Assembly (NCBI GenBank): GCA_029962745.1
Contig: CM057151.1
Coordinates: forward strand, 31,009,344-31,073,343
Reading direction: 5' to 3'
From: Echinometra lucunter
Lineage: Eukaryota; Echinodermata; Echinoidea; Camarodonta; Echinometridae
DNA length: 64,000 nt
Every line of letters begins with the position of its first letter. Positions within the stretch are counted from its first letter, which is position 1. The notes under the pieces were generated by a model. The model saw only the letters and a program-made list of their open reading frames with translations, ran no database searches and was not told the DNA's origin. The position numbers were made by a program, and so were the translations under genes. Shown here one piece after another: positions 54,021 to 60,341 of the stretch.

Positions 54021-55954
54021 CAAAACAAAACATCTAAAGTACAGCAAAAGAGGGTTCATGCTTCGTCTAGAGTTTGAAATATATTTATCGTACGTTTTTT
54101 TTTACATATTCTCAATTGTCAAGTCCCTCGGATAAGATTTTAAGCCGTCAGTATGAATGTTTTCCTTCAATTAGGCATGTTTATTAGCAGTCAGTTTATC
54201 ATAATCATTACATCAAATGGTGAAATAATATATGTAATTACAACTCACTAATCAATATTTTGAAAAAGTAAGCTTAATTATGTTTTCAAGAAAGGGCGGT
54301 TTGAAGGTAAGAGGGGGTGCACCCCCGCCTTATATACCCCAGGACCTTTCGATCTCCCAGGCAACCGAAGATCTCCGCCCGTCGCTTTGGTGACAGATCG
54401 TCTACAAGCTGTGTACCTTCCCACGCCCCCTGTATATACGAGCTTTGTTCTCACCGATATCACCTTAGCTCGTCTAGGTTTTTTACTCGTCAGCCAACAT
54501 GAGGATGGTGGCAAGAATAATAATCCTATTCAATGCAACCTCCCACCTACCATTCTCATTTTAGATTTTTGTTTTCATTATTACACCTGCAACGCCGCTC
54601 AGAGTCTGAAAAGGGGGGGGGGGGGGGTGGTTAAATTAATTAATGAAACATAAAATTGATAGATTTTAGATGTTTGCTAAGGAAAAACATTTCTAAGAAT
54701 AATCATGATTATCACTTTGAACATTTAAAGACAAGACGAATTTCGGTTATTTAAATCATTTTTTGAACGTCAATATTATTGTTGGATAAATGAAGCTCCC
54801 AGATGCTCAAAAATTCTAATTGATAATGATTTATCAAGCTCAACAAAAATGTTCACAAACTGGTTTAAAACCCACAAAAAAAGTTGTGCACTCTTTTAGA
54901 CCATCAGGGTTATTTCATGGACAGCTAGAAAAATGATAACGAAAACAGGGGTCCTTTTGTAAAAATATCCCCAATATATCACAAGGTTTATTTTGGAACA
55001 TACAGAATTTGCGATATCAATCTTCATGAGTGCTTTATGGAAAGCAAATACTTAAACCGCCTATGGGCCTCCTTGAACGCCTAAATGGAAAAGGGTTCCA
55101 TGACAATGAACCTCCTTCAAGTGCTAAAAAAAAGAGAGGTGTGTTTCACAATCTAAATTTTGTCATTTTCTCGTTGAATAGATGATTATTCGCCTTAGAG
55201 TAATCTCGTTTTCTCTATAACAGGCATGATGGCGGATCATTGTGACACTCCAGCACAGTCATGTGTTAGACTTTCTATACAGAGATTGAACTATGAATCA
55301 TTTATATATTATATTTATGTCATATACACATCATAAAGTACATGTATCTCTGTTTTCAATGAAGTTGCCAAATGATGCAAACTGTTTAGGAGATCAAATG
55401 TTAATCTAAAATATGAAATTGCCAGAAGCAAGAGGCTAGCATTTTCCAATGTAAATATAATGAGTGTGTACGTTCTTTCCCAACTCTCATTTTTTTCAGA
55501 TTAAAAATAAAATCCAAGCAAAAAACATGAATCCAATTCCCATCGTATTTGGTTTACCGTAGAGCATTTCCCTCTGCGGATACAAAGTGCTATACATGTT
55601 GCGTAATAAGTTGTAAACAGACCACTTAAACCATGTAAACGATGATGAACTTCTTTAAAAAGACCAGTTGGCAATAAACATATAAAACTCCTTGCTCTTT
55701 AGCAAGAACCTGGCAAGAAACTATGAAGATGAAGACTTAATGGAAGGAAAAATGCATGACCCATACAAAATTGAACTCACCGCAGTAATTGGTTGAGGTT
55801 TTTTGTGTTCTGCGATGGCGACCCATCTCTCCCCGTTGGATGATGCCTCGCATGGGAAAGAAGACAGCTGAAAAATCGCAACCAAAATCAAGACAAGTGG
55901 AAAACAGGCACCTCTCATGGAGTACTCCATCCTCCTCTTTTGTCCAAACCTCAT
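24848..55954 (-). CDS. ITIH-like: Three-unit inter-alpha-trypsin inhibitor heavy chain (ITIH)-like secreted protein, 32 exons, about 2,320 residues
   Basis: Exons in order: 55954-55781, 51871-51830, 50734-50568, 49970-49854, 48460-48319, 47456-47315, 46783-46566, 45923-45632, 45011-44700, 44195-43963, 42754-42098, 41793-41630, 41158-41045, 40531-40390, 40008-39745, 39042-38751, 38283-37926, 37415-37229, 36647-36344, 36075-36011, 35040-34880, 34487 into the N gap, 33657-33516, 32823-32563, 32048-31760, 31273-31023, 30153-29863, 28734-28565, 27729-27548, 27084-26986, 26229-25852, 25095-24848 (TAG stop). All junction phases agree. Order: signal peptide, RFKR site, three VIT+VWA units, one ITI_HC_C domain. 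ITIH family proteins are secreted and bind hyaluronan matrix. No stop, signal peptide or C-terminal domain separates the units, so I read one gene. Separate transcripts per unit remain possible without RNA data. Confidence 0.88.
25286..25525. mobile_element. hAT-type MITE, copy B
   Basis: Starts CAGGGACGGTGCCAGGG and ends CTGTAGCACCGCCCCTG. It is flanked by TGTGGACT and TGCGGACT, an 8-bp duplication with one mismatch. It shares GACGTTTTAAATGA and the CT-rich interior with copy A and contains the longest poly-G run (25312-25331). It is in ITIH-like intron 31-32. Confidence 0.82.
26278..26535. mobile_element. Palindromic MITE (CACTCTAAAA ends), ITIH-like intron 30-31
   Basis: CACTCTAAAAAC at the left pairs with GTTTTAGAGTG at the right. 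The interior is nearly palindromic, with inverted copies of GTTAAATCACCAT, AAAATGGTAGATTAACAC and TTGAATYCAACA-like stretches. About 258 bp, non-coding. Confidence 0.72.
26986..28734 (-). CDS. ITIH-like exons 28-30: region between unit 3 and the C-terminal domain
   Basis: Exon 28 (170 nt) has EDIIERIWAYHIIQTLKNEQ, the post-VWA helix equivalent to WVMKRLEDLIRQY in unit 2. Exon 29 (182 nt) has STALLIRRDESGSRQVYPFA and a Pro-rich end (VIPPAPIPAPEPLSAG). Its donor is GC (CAG|gcaata): the only nearby GT choice would create an in-frame TGA at the junction. Exon 30 (99 nt) has FTIAVPKVEITVCLDEDP and IIVLLEDSLQ, the first strands of the C-terminal domain. Classical heavy chains have Asp-Pro-His just before the F-x-I strand; here the residues are SAG. 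Confidence 0.8.
28198..28561. mobile_element. MITE with TA duplication abutting the exon 28 splice donor
   Basis: The ends CACACTAAGAATAAAGGTTC and (inverted) CACACTTGGAATGAAAGGTTC form the terminal repeats, with TA on both sides (28198-28199 and 28560-28561). The interior is full of GGGTGCA-type motifs. The right end lies five bases from ITIH-like exon 28. Confidence 0.72.
28779..29345 (-). mobile_element. tRNA-derived SINE with three tandem copies of its body
   Basis: On the minus strand the head at 29283-29343 reads GTGGCTCAGTGGTAGAGCAG with a B-box GGGTTCGAA, giving a tRNA-like shape with a possible CGT anticodon. Next to it a body unit of about 177-183 bp is repeated three times (AAGAAAGCATGTG, AACCAGTGGACCGC, TCCCCTCC-AAGGACTTGG). 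Copies 1 and 2/3 differ at a handful of sites; copies 2 and 3 are nearly identical. A 201-codon plus-strand frame across it is a by-product. Confidence 0.78.
29863..32048 (-). CDS. ITIH unit 3, exons 25-27: VWA domain and post-VWA strand
   Basis: Exon 25 (289 nt, phase 0 to 1 like its sisters) has NIVFVIDISGSMSGTK (MIDAS DxSxS). Exon 26 (251 nt) has NTNLHKAIISGV, MLIVLTDGNPNHGE and FCIGFGADADYPFLRRL. Exon 27 (291 nt) has NHGIARRIPERADAGEHLE, FYYEVATPLLRDVEF and FSNYFNGSELTVVGKLL (NGS sequon present). Phases are 1, 0 and 0. The exon 26 donor lies 16 bases from a C18 tract that ends a foldback MITE. Confidence 0.9.
30665..31007. mobile_element. Foldback MITE ending in C18, next to the ITIH-like exon 26 donor
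   Basis: GGTGTTTCATAAAATTGTTC and TAAAGTTACGCATGACTTTA at the left pair with TCGTAACTTTACGAACAATT and ATGAAACACC at the right. The C18 tract at 30990-31007 forms the terminal G/C run. A related broken copy occurs at 56916-57400. Confidence 0.68.
32563..35040 (-). CDS. ITIH unit 3, exons 21-24: VIT domain and connection to VWA (exon 22 cut by gap)
   Basis: Exon 21 (161 nt) has the VIT start (VMSLIILRYAITTIQVEMQ; LPEDAFISNLT). Exon 22 starts at 34487 (TVNGEVYTSEV) and reads LEIGRSGGILSP before running into the N gap at 34378. Sister exons are 117 and 114 nt, so only about 5-8 coding bases and the donor should be missing. Exon 23 is 142 nt, phase 2 to 0, the third copy of that exon size (LLVIAVPVEPGERAYFRLTY). 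Exon 24 (261 nt) has IIIEPQGLSHLDSYLL and ends ADYIVQYDVVHGNDAGDIQ. Exon 24 starts from a weak acceptor (ctgaag|GTGG). Confidence 0.85.
32915..33177. mobile_element. hAT-type MITE, copy A, 8-bp target duplication
   Basis: It starts CAGGGCGACGCCAGTG and ends with TGTAGCGCCGTCCACCCCTG, an imperfect terminal inverted repeat. The 8-bp GTTGTATC directly flanks both ends (32907-32914 and 33178-33185). Interior: poly-G, GACGTTTTAAATGA and a CT-rich stretch shared with copies B and C. It lies about 90 bp upstream of the exon 24 acceptor. Confidence 0.85.
33879..34378. other. Assembly gap, exactly 500 N
   Basis: The run is exactly 500 N, a placeholder length rather than a measured one. It removes the 3' end and donor of ITIH-like exon 22 and part of the following intron. 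Translations across it are meaningless. Confidence 0.99.
35165..35840 (-). pseudogene. LINE 3' fragment with trinucleotide tail, in ITIH-like intron 20-21
   Basis: On the minus strand, FDAFIRSRLDYCNGLLFGLP, QHVQNACARLV, IRQRIAFKILFLVYKALN, APNYLSELI and GDRAFSCAAPKLWNKLPLEI give the RT C-terminal half with a frameshift. The 3' end carries the motif GCGCTATATAAATG followed by (TTA)n, seen on the plus strand as (ATA)n at 35165-35222. Confidence 0.8.
36011..36647 (-). CDS. ITIH unit 2, exons 19-20: post-VWA helical region and short linker
   Basis: Exon 19 (36344-36647, 304 nt) encodes VVQRIWVMKRLEDLIRQYAK and ARRYNLVTPLTPLAL, the post-VWA ITIH region, ending LLKEAIG. Exon 20 (36011-36075) is only 65 nt and supplies GNNGPTRAPVRLQDAPLAMEND, a short Pro/Ala linker to unit 3. 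Its 3' end is phase 0, so unit 3 follows in frame. A LINE fragment occupies the intron between exon 20 and exon 21. Confidence 0.82.
36725..36995 (-). mobile_element. tRNA-derived SINE, ITIH-like intron 18-19
   Basis: Minus strand: GGTGTCATGGTATAGTGATT (A-box), GTAGGTTCGAATCTC (B-box), then GGCAAGACATTAATCCAC, TTGCCACTCTCCACCC and the terminal TACAAGAAGCC with a (TTA)-type tail. Same family as the copies at 13990 and 16185. Confidence 0.75.
37229..39042 (-). CDS. ITIH unit 2, exons 16-18: VWA domain and post-VWA strand
   Basis: Exon 16 is 292 nt, identical in length and phase to unit 1 exon 8, and carries QVVFVIDVSASMYGTK (MIDAS DxSxS). Exon 17 (358 nt) has ETNLNEAILRADELL, IILLTDGIPSVGV and YTLGFGRLADFDLLVKLAYENNG, then YLELYRPLLFDVSME. 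Exon 18 (187 nt) has RRFPVYFDGSELVVAGQLYD; here the NGS sequon of units 1 and 3 is DGS. The VWA looks metal-binding competent. Confidence 0.9.
38361..38555. mobile_element. Possible MITE rich in ACAGTAAA motifs, ITIH-like intron 16-17
   Basis: TATACACTGTAAAACATT at the left faces AATTTTTACAGTATATGTG at the right, with inverted and direct copies of TACAGTAAA in between. The ends are imperfect, so the call is tentative. Confidence 0.4.
39745..41793 (-). CDS. ITIH unit 2, exons 12-15: VIT domain and connection to VWA
   Basis: Exons of 164, 114, 142 and 264 nt cover about residues 833-1060. Exon 12 has the VIT start (VESDTTERYAQTRVEAEYEN; IPSGAYVSDFYV). Exon 13 has DIDGERYRGVVQ. Exon 14, again 142 nt and phase 2 to 0, has DAFVMQVPDVRPNSRVTFVLTYDELLKR. 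Exon 15 has VQVTEPQRIREM and ends GDIVIKYDVEHTPAGSHTQ. A 3'-adjacent acceptor at 41793 opens straight after the unit 1 linker; no signal peptide or new start codon is seen between 41793 and 42098. Two (GA)n tracts flank exon 14-15 junction intron. Confidence 0.88.
40117..40342. repeat. Two (GA)n microsatellites in ITIH-like intron 14-15
   Basis: GA runs at 40117-40144 and 40311-40342 with a purine-rich surround. This is the only sequence of note in this 380-base intron. Confidence 0.8.
42098..42754 (-). CDS. ITIH unit 1, exon 11: post-VWA helix region and Pro-rich linker
   Basis: This is the largest exon (657 nt, 219 codons, phase 0 at both ends). The first about 115 residues are the helical post-VWA region (FVERTYAFMTMRELFNRY; ERARVLSRRYNLLTPLMNMV), which parallels exon 19 of unit 2 (WVMKRLEDLIRQY; ARRYNLVTPLTPL). 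The last about 100 residues (about 730-832) are low complexity: repeated PTPRPR units and then Thr/Pro-rich TTTTQAPAT and TTTPAPATTTT, mucin-like and probably O-glycosylated. The DNA repeat unit is about 18 nt. The linker joins unit 1 to unit 2 in frame. Confidence 0.87.
43409..43716 (-). mobile_element. tRNA-derived SINE with long flanking direct repeats, ITIH-like intron 10-11
   Basis: Minus strand: AGCCTGGTGGTTAAGTCG (A-box) and GACTGGTTCGAATCCCGC (B-box) lie at about 43545-43612, followed by a non-tRNA body. CGCCGTGGACAATA with ATTAAATGA at 43409 recurs as CGCCGTGGACAATA with AGTAAATGA at 43691, flanking the element like a target duplication of about 25 bp. Confidence 0.62.
43963..45923 (-). 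CDS. ITIH unit 1, exons 8-10: VWA domain and post-VWA strand
   Basis: Exon 8 (292 nt) starts TSGPNFIHRFAP and carries KRVVFVLDFSASMYGNK, so the MIDAS DxSxS metal-binding motif is intact. Exon 9 (312 nt) has TNLNDALLGG (MIDAS Thr), FLLTDGKPSAG (MIDAS Asp) and TLGFGRLVNYNFLVRLALQNRG, the end of the VWA fold. Exon 10 (233 nt) has VYSEVATPLLFNI and FPNYFNGSELAVSG, the ITIH post-VWA block with an NGS sequon. A plus-strand tRNA-type SINE (45035-45270) lies just upstream of exon 9. Confidence 0.9.
45035..45270 (+). mobile_element. tRNA-derived SINE, ITIH-like intron 8-9
   Basis: Plus strand: GTGCACTATGGTACAATGGT (A-box-like), GGTCCTGGGTTCGATCC (B-box), then CTTTGACAAGGTGTGTTAC and CGACCCAGGTGTATTAAATG. 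It begins about 25 bases upstream of exon 9, in antisense. Confidence 0.7.
46340..46373. repeat. (AAACC)n microsatellite in ITIH-like intron 7-8
   Basis: About seven units of AAACC. The following 150 bases hold GC-richer sequence (around GAGCGAGCCCGACCAGGCC) that looks like an unassigned repeat fragment. Confidence 0.75.
46566..50734 (-). CDS. ITIH unit 1, exons 3-7: VIT domain and connection to VWA
   Basis: Exons of 167, 117, 142, 142 and 218 nt cover about residues 73-334. Exon 3 begins the VIT domain (EIVRFHVESRIAVRFASTVI; FDLLLPLNSYITDFN), matching the ITIH pattern of SRxAxTxxxxxVxNP and a LP-x-F/Y-I-x-F strand. Exon 4 continues DGVRYQGYAIDR. Exon 5 (142 nt, phase 2 to 0) has NLFTVTVDTVPRGNVQLMIQYQELLERQNGWY, the end of VIT. 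Exon 7 ends with GDFIIRYDIAHPPGVGEVQ, the conserved GDF-V-RYDV strand ahead of the VWA. In units 2 and 3 the region of exons 6 and 7 is one exon, so this unit has an extra intron and a longer insert. Confidence 0.88.
47115..47232. mobile_element. Short foldback MITE, ITIH-like intron 6-7
   Basis: GGGGCCTGTTTCTAGAAAAC at the left and GTTTCGAAAAACAGGCCCC at the right are inverted. 118 bp, non-coding. Confidence 0.55.
47557..48175 (-). pseudogene. LINE reverse-transcriptase C-terminal fragment, in ITIH-like intron 5-6
   Basis: A fairly intact 170-codon frame has ARLVARIGKHDSISPVLRNL, HWSPVQFRIQFKILLLAF, FHGLAPSYLNDLL and an upstream KTCRNLGVCFDNKLTF. All are landmarks of the L2/CR1 RT tail. It is open further upstream to about 48110, then stops. 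It is antisense-free with respect to the host gene, lying on the same minus strand. Confidence 0.82.
48524..48677. mobile_element. Foldback MITE (GTTTCATGAA family), ITIH-like intron 4-5
   Basis: CAGGGCTTCGTTTCATAAAA at the left pairs with TTTCATGAAACGAGGGCCCT at the right. The interior core AATTTGCTCTCAGGGAAG and CAGTAGCTTATAACAGTTA matches the other family members. Confidence 0.7.
50290..50439. mobile_element. Foldback MITE (GTTTCATGAA family), ITIH-like intron 3-4
   Basis: GGGCCCCGTTTGATAAAACT pairs with AGTTTTATGAAACGGGGCCC. The interior AATTTGCTCTCAGCCAATCA and CAGTAGCTTATAACAGTTA is very close to the 48524 copy. Confidence 0.75.
51067..51235. repeat. Perfect 72-bp inverted repeat with 25-nt loop, ITIH-like intron 2-3
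   Basis: Bases 51067-51138 and 51164-51235 are exact reverse complements (for example AAAGCTAAAAAGTTCGGGGT and ACCCCGAACTTTTTAGCTTT). Similarity stops abruptly on both outer sides. No flanking duplication is obvious. Confidence 0.9.
51830..55954 (-). CDS. ITIH-like exons 1-2: signal peptide and propeptide with furin-type site
   Basis: Exon 1 offers three in-frame Met starts (55954, 55930, 55918). The one at 55930 has the best context (aggATGG). The hydrophobic core PLVLILVAIFQLSSF followed by PCEAS is a classic secretory signal. Exon 2 is a 42-nt phase-0 exon encoding INRFKRQATDV; RFKR fits the furin R-x-K/R-R consensus. Family heavy chains lose a short N-terminal propeptide just before the VIT domain, the same place. 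The intron between the two exons is almost 4 kb and repeat-filled. Confidence 0.82.
51998..52404. mobile_element. piggyBac-type MITE, copy A (TTAA target)
   Basis: The ends are CCCATTCGTGACAG and its inverted complement CTGTCACGAATGGG, and TTAA abuts both ends. A second copy lies at 60342-60748 in the opposite orientation with the same interior (for example TGCTCATGTATTTGGTATGA and GTTGCCAATTTG). It is in ITIH-like intron 1-2. No transposase is encoded. Confidence 0.75.
52405..55780. other. Distal part of ITIH-like intron 1-2
   Basis: AT-rich with a LINE-like tail at 53728. A segment at 52420-52600 (ATAACATAAAAGTGATAT; GGTTATACAAGAGATATG) is an inverted relative of 49500-49680, another dispersed repeat. 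A G12 tract lies near 54616. No exon is seen. Confidence 0.5.
53728..54032 (-). mobile_element. Probable LINE 3' end with (GAAACTT)n-type tail
   Basis: On the minus strand the sequence runs GTGGAATAAATTGAAACTTG with further AAACTTG copies, a typical short-repeat 3' end of an L2-like element. Its upstream side is bounded by an (AAAAC)n tract at 53990-54032. No coding remnant is seen. Confidence 0.4.
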
Positions 55955-56630
55955 CCTTGCGTTAGGATTAATGGAAGTTAAGTAACTTTACTTCCACTTT
56001 TCCTACTCCTCCAAGTTTTGCTACGACATCTAGCAACAAGCACGGCACCTTCCAACAGTGACATTGGACCGAGCGAGTCTTTAGTTGTCATGTTTTTCTC
56101 TCTCTCTTTCTTCAGATATATTGTGCTATGATCACAAAAGTGTAGAATTTGATTTCTCCTTTTGTCATTTTCCAATTGACTTGTGAATGGGTAATTGTTG
56201 TGGTCGGTGAATTTTTCAGGAAGTCAAGGATTCTGCATACTGTGGGATGGGTGCAACTTTTGACACAGGCTCACAATGTAGGCATAGTCTGTGAAAGAAA
56301 AAATACAATAGTGGAAGTGAATGAAATTCAATATCGAAAGGAAAATAGATCACAATGCATCTTTACCAGGCTGAATTGATTGCCAAGATACCAGGAAAAC
56401 ACTTTTCTATAAAGCATGTCTATCAAGATTATGATATTTTCAAAAGAAATTATTACTCGGCTCTTAAAAATAAATTGTGCTTTTTAAAGTATTCTTCTGA
56501 TGACAAAACAGCTGCATTAAAAGTTGAATTTAAGAAGTACCCAATCAATCTATGTCATAAACGGGAATTTGAAAAATTAAAAAGTTTAAACACTGACCAT
56601 GCTGAATGTCAACAAGGCAAGAGGAGTTCT

Positions 56631-56886
56631 CACTATGAACATGGCGGACAAAGAAAGCGGACAAAATAAACAACCTCTCATTCTACCCTTCACAATGGTA
56701 GTCAAAAGAACATCCCTTCACAGCTATTATGTTTAATCATATAGTTCCGGGTGAATATGCATGTGACACCTGTTCCACATATTTTAGACAATAGCTGTGA
56801 AGGGATGTTCTTTTGACTACCATTGTGAAGGGTAGAATGAGGGTTGTTTATTTTGTCCGCTTTCTTTGTCCGTCATGTTCATAGTG
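56631..56886. repeat. Near-perfect 98-bp inverted repeat, 61-nt spacer
   Basis: Left arm 56631-56728 and right arm 56790-56886 differ by one substitution and one inserted T. The arms include AAAGAAAGCGGACAAAATAA and CAAAAGAACATCCCTTCACA. It ends 9 bases before a G20 tract. A 104-codon frame (56355-56669) with no recognisable family runs into the left arm. Confidence 0.85.
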
Positions 56887-56915
56887 TCTTACACCGGGGG
56901 GGGGGGGGGGGGGGG

Positions 56916-57400
56916 TAAGTTACGCATGACTTTAAGAACGATTGAACTATGAACAGCCAAATGGAATGCCCAGTGTTTCTTCTTGTTTTAACAAGGTTTG
57001 ACTCTATTTCCGATCCCACATTCTCCATTGAATAGTATTGTCGGCAAAAACTATACTTCACCTTGAAATGTTTTGTTAATAATAATTATAATGTTAATCT
57101 ACACTCTTAGACAAATGTGCAGTTTAGAACAATTTTTGTCCTTTTTTAGAACCTTACAGAAAAGGGTTTTTTTTTATAAAGGTTCTTTATATTTTCAAGA
57201 ACCCCAAAAGGTTCCATGTACAACCAATAATGGTTCTAAAGAACCCTTTGGAACCCTTCAAAGAACCTTTAATGGTTATTTGAAGAACATTTCAAGGTTC
57301 CAAATGCGGGGAAAGCAAAGGTTCTACTTTAGCTTATGTGATTAGATATGATTGACCCATTTGGCTTTCCATATTCAAGTCATTCTTAAAGAAGAATGAA
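56916..57400. mobile_element. Related MITE copy split by an AAGAACC-repeat element
   Basis: AAGTTACGCATGACTTTAAG at the left and CATATTCAAGTCATTCTTAA at the right match the 30665 copy. In the middle, about 57103-57330, a stretch with many direct and inverted copies of GAACCTT/AAGGTTC interrupts it, a separate foldback-like insertion. Confidence 0.5.
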
Positions 57401-57949
57401 ACCCTGGGGAAATATCCATTTTAATGAAAAGAGAGGGCAGAGAGAAGCATTTTTTAAAGTCCATCAAAATCGGTAACGAAATGAGAAAGTTGGGAAAGTT
57501 TGAAAATTCTCTCTCTACTTTTTATGGCGATCCTCAAATTGGCAACGTTGCTTCAAAAATGCAGGTTTAGAAGGACAACTCTCAATATGTTTAGTACATA
57601 AAATTTCATATTTTCTCCATAATCTCTATAAAGATGCTGCTTATCTCTTTGTGAAATCAATGTTCAATTCGTGTCAAATACATTTTCCGATGATATATCT
57701 TGAGATAAGGAGACAAGCTGCACCTTCAGAGTTAATGGGGAAAATTCGTGCACAAAACATGGGGGAGTTATCCTTCTAAACCTGCCATTTTGAGGATCGC
57801 CATAGAAAGTAAATTGAGACTATTCAAACTGTCATAACTTTCTCATTTCGTAACAGATTTTGATGGAACTGTTTTTTTTTTTAATTGCTTCTCTCTATCC
57901 CATCTTTTCATTAAAATTGATTTTTCCCCGGGATTTCATTCTCCTTTAA
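57388..57949. mobile_element. Foldback element, about 125-bp arms, copy 1
   Basis: GAATGAAACCCTGGGGAAAT, TTTTAATGAAAAGAGAGGG and GTAACGAAATGAGAAAGTT recur inverted at the right end (57820-57949). The interior includes TTCAAAAATGCAGGTTTAGA and AGACAAGCTGCACCTTCAGA. Copy 2 is at 59014. Confidence 0.65.
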
Positions 57950-58226
57950 AATTCATGCATATAGCTTGGAGCACAGCTTTGTAACACACCCCGTTAAGTT
58001 AGTGAATTAAAAACAATTGCAAGCTTCATGAGGTTCTACACAAGCGGTCACCATGTTCTGCTTTTACGCCTGTAGGACTGAGCGAAAGTGTCTTTAATTT
58101 GTATTTTCCAAAGAATTGTTATTACCCCATCTACGAGAGAAGTGTCTTTTCTGACCTGACGATGAAATAACCCTTGCGTATGTATACTGTAAATATAAAG
58201 TATTTAATAGATCTGTAGGAAAACAC

Positions 58227-58268
58227 GAGAGAGAGAGAGAGAGAGAGAGATGGGGGGGGGGGGGGGGG
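58227..58268. repeat. (GA)n followed by G17 tract
   Basis: GA run at 58227-58251 directly followed by a 17-base G homopolymer at 58252-58268. A second GA-then-G pair occurs at 62149-62186. Confidence 0.8.
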
Positions 58269-59013
58269 TCGCAGGGACAAGGATTCTCATTCCCGATTAA
58301 ATAATTTCAGAACAGAGCTACGTTGAAATTTGTGCTGTCCACTTATCTACATACTGCAGTTCATTCAAATGAATTTCATGCTGGGCAACGACAATATTCC
58401 CTGTTTCGTTATTTGGTATTCAAATCTGTTAAAATACACTTTTAATCATAATTATATCAATGTATCGCCCAATGTTCGACTTTGAGACTTGCGTGTATGG
58501 GGGGTGGGGCGGTGACGAAGGGCTGCATATACAGAATACATCTAGTTACGAAGATGTTCCATATTTCTGTTGTCCACAAAATATTTCATGTTTCAAATTT
58601 CATGTTCCTTTGCTTCTAGTTTCTCTGGAGTGAATTACAATTCGGTTATTTTTTATCAGAATTAAAAGATTAAAGAAATCTGTTCCTGGTTCATATTCTA
58701 CATGTTCTATCTTAAACTAGAAAATACCATTTTGGCAGCAAGACCCAATACATCCTTTGCTCATGGAATTCATTTTTTATTTATTTGTTTTTAACTATAG
58801 TAGTAGCATGTTGTTCCATGTGGTTATTACAATATGTATACTGTGCTATTGTACCTGAAATGATGAGGCCCTATAGAGCATTTCCCCATTTCACAGATAT
58901 AGTTATCAAATCATCTTAGCAAGATGAAAAATCAAAATTGTCTATTTTCTGGTTTAAACCTTCGCAGAATACTGGTCCATGACTTTATAAACTAGAATAT
59001 AAGTTAGAACTTG

Positions 59014-59500
59014 TAAAGAAAATGAAAACCTGGGGAAAAATCAATATTAATGAAAAGGGAGGATACAGAGAAGCAATTTAAAAAGTTCCATCAAAAACCG
59101 TTACGAAATGAGAAAGTTATGAAAGTTTGAAATCTCAATGACTTTATATGGCGATACTCAAATTGGCAATGTTGCTTCAAAACGGCAGGTTCAGAAGGAC
59201 AACTCTCAATATGTTCTATACGCAAGATTTCATATTTTCTTCATTATCTCTACAGATGCTGCTTGTATCTTTGTAAACTCAACATAACTATGTTGTGTCA
59301 AATGCATTTTCTCATGATATATCTTGAGCTAAGAAGGAGACAAGCTGCACCTTCAGAGATAATGGAGAAAATCTGAAATTTTCATATTCATCAAACTTTT
59401 TTTATTTCGTAACCGTTTTGATGGAACTTTTTAAAATTGCTTCTCTCTATCCTCTCTTTCGATTAAAATTGATTTCCCCCAGGGTTTCATTCCCCTTTAA
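59014..59500. mobile_element. Foldback element, copy 2
   Basis: Same ends and the same interior landmarks as the copy at 57388 (AAACCTGGGGAAAAATCA; AGACAAGCTGCACCTTCAGA; inverted CCCAGGGTTTCATTCCCCTT). Shorter by about 75 bp in the right half. Both copies are in the same orientation. Confidence 0.62.
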
Positions 59501-60341
59501 CATAAGTTGTAACCTATGTGTCTCGCTGTATAACAACAACAATAACCTCCATTACTGTTTCCGAATGGAATTTATATCACTGAAAAGTTATAGAATTGTC
59601 AAAGCATACTTCGATGAGTCAAAGGAAACTGACAATGCGCTATGATGTCGGTAGGAAATAGGAACGGAGTTCACTGCACAATCGCCTATCTCCGATGATG
59701 ATAAGATTGTTAGCCAAAACAGGAAAGAAATTTGAGGTTGCGAGGTCTTTCGATAGAAAGTCCAGTATGAATTCTTTAAAAGTGGACAGGCAGTCAGACA
59801 ATGGCTACTGGCTTATATGATGCAATGATGATTTACCTCAAATTTCATCATGTAGTCATTATCATGACACACAAAATGATCAAGAATATTTCTACCTGTA
59901 AATTTTGTGGATATAGCCCACCGCACAATATACGATCAGTCTGCGATCCGATTCTGGAAAAAAATTGTTATAGCACTTGACATGAACATTCAAACAAGTA
60001 AAATCTTAACGAATCTTTCCGAACAGTCTTATGAATACTAAAATCGAAATTCCGGGCTATTGCGAGCCTCCCTGTAGGAATAAAAGCGAACTCAGTTCCG
60101 AATCGTAGTGATATTATACTAGTCATAGCAATCTTGCGATCGGCAATAATTTGAAGCCGATTTGGCCTTCCCGGGCCTTTCCACAACGCTAGCAGTTAAC
60201 CAAAATGTCGATTTTACTATTCCTATCATCATTCTGAACTTTGAATAAGATAACTTTATTTCTTTAAATTTTCATATTTAATACAAAATGCCATTTGTTC
60301 GAAAATCTGGTCGCAAATTTTAATTCTCAGTTATTGTTTCA

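Noticed and set aside
24848..55954. Three separate tandem ITIH genes
   Set aside because: Units 1 and 2 lack a C-terminal domain, stop codon and poly(A) signal. Units 2 and 3 lack a start and signal peptide. Splice phases across the unit borders (exons 11/12 and 20/21) match.
56149..56669. Two overlapping open frames upstream of the ITIH-like gene
   Set aside because: No family recognised, and the second ends inside an inverted repeat; probably part of a mobile element, so not called as a gene.
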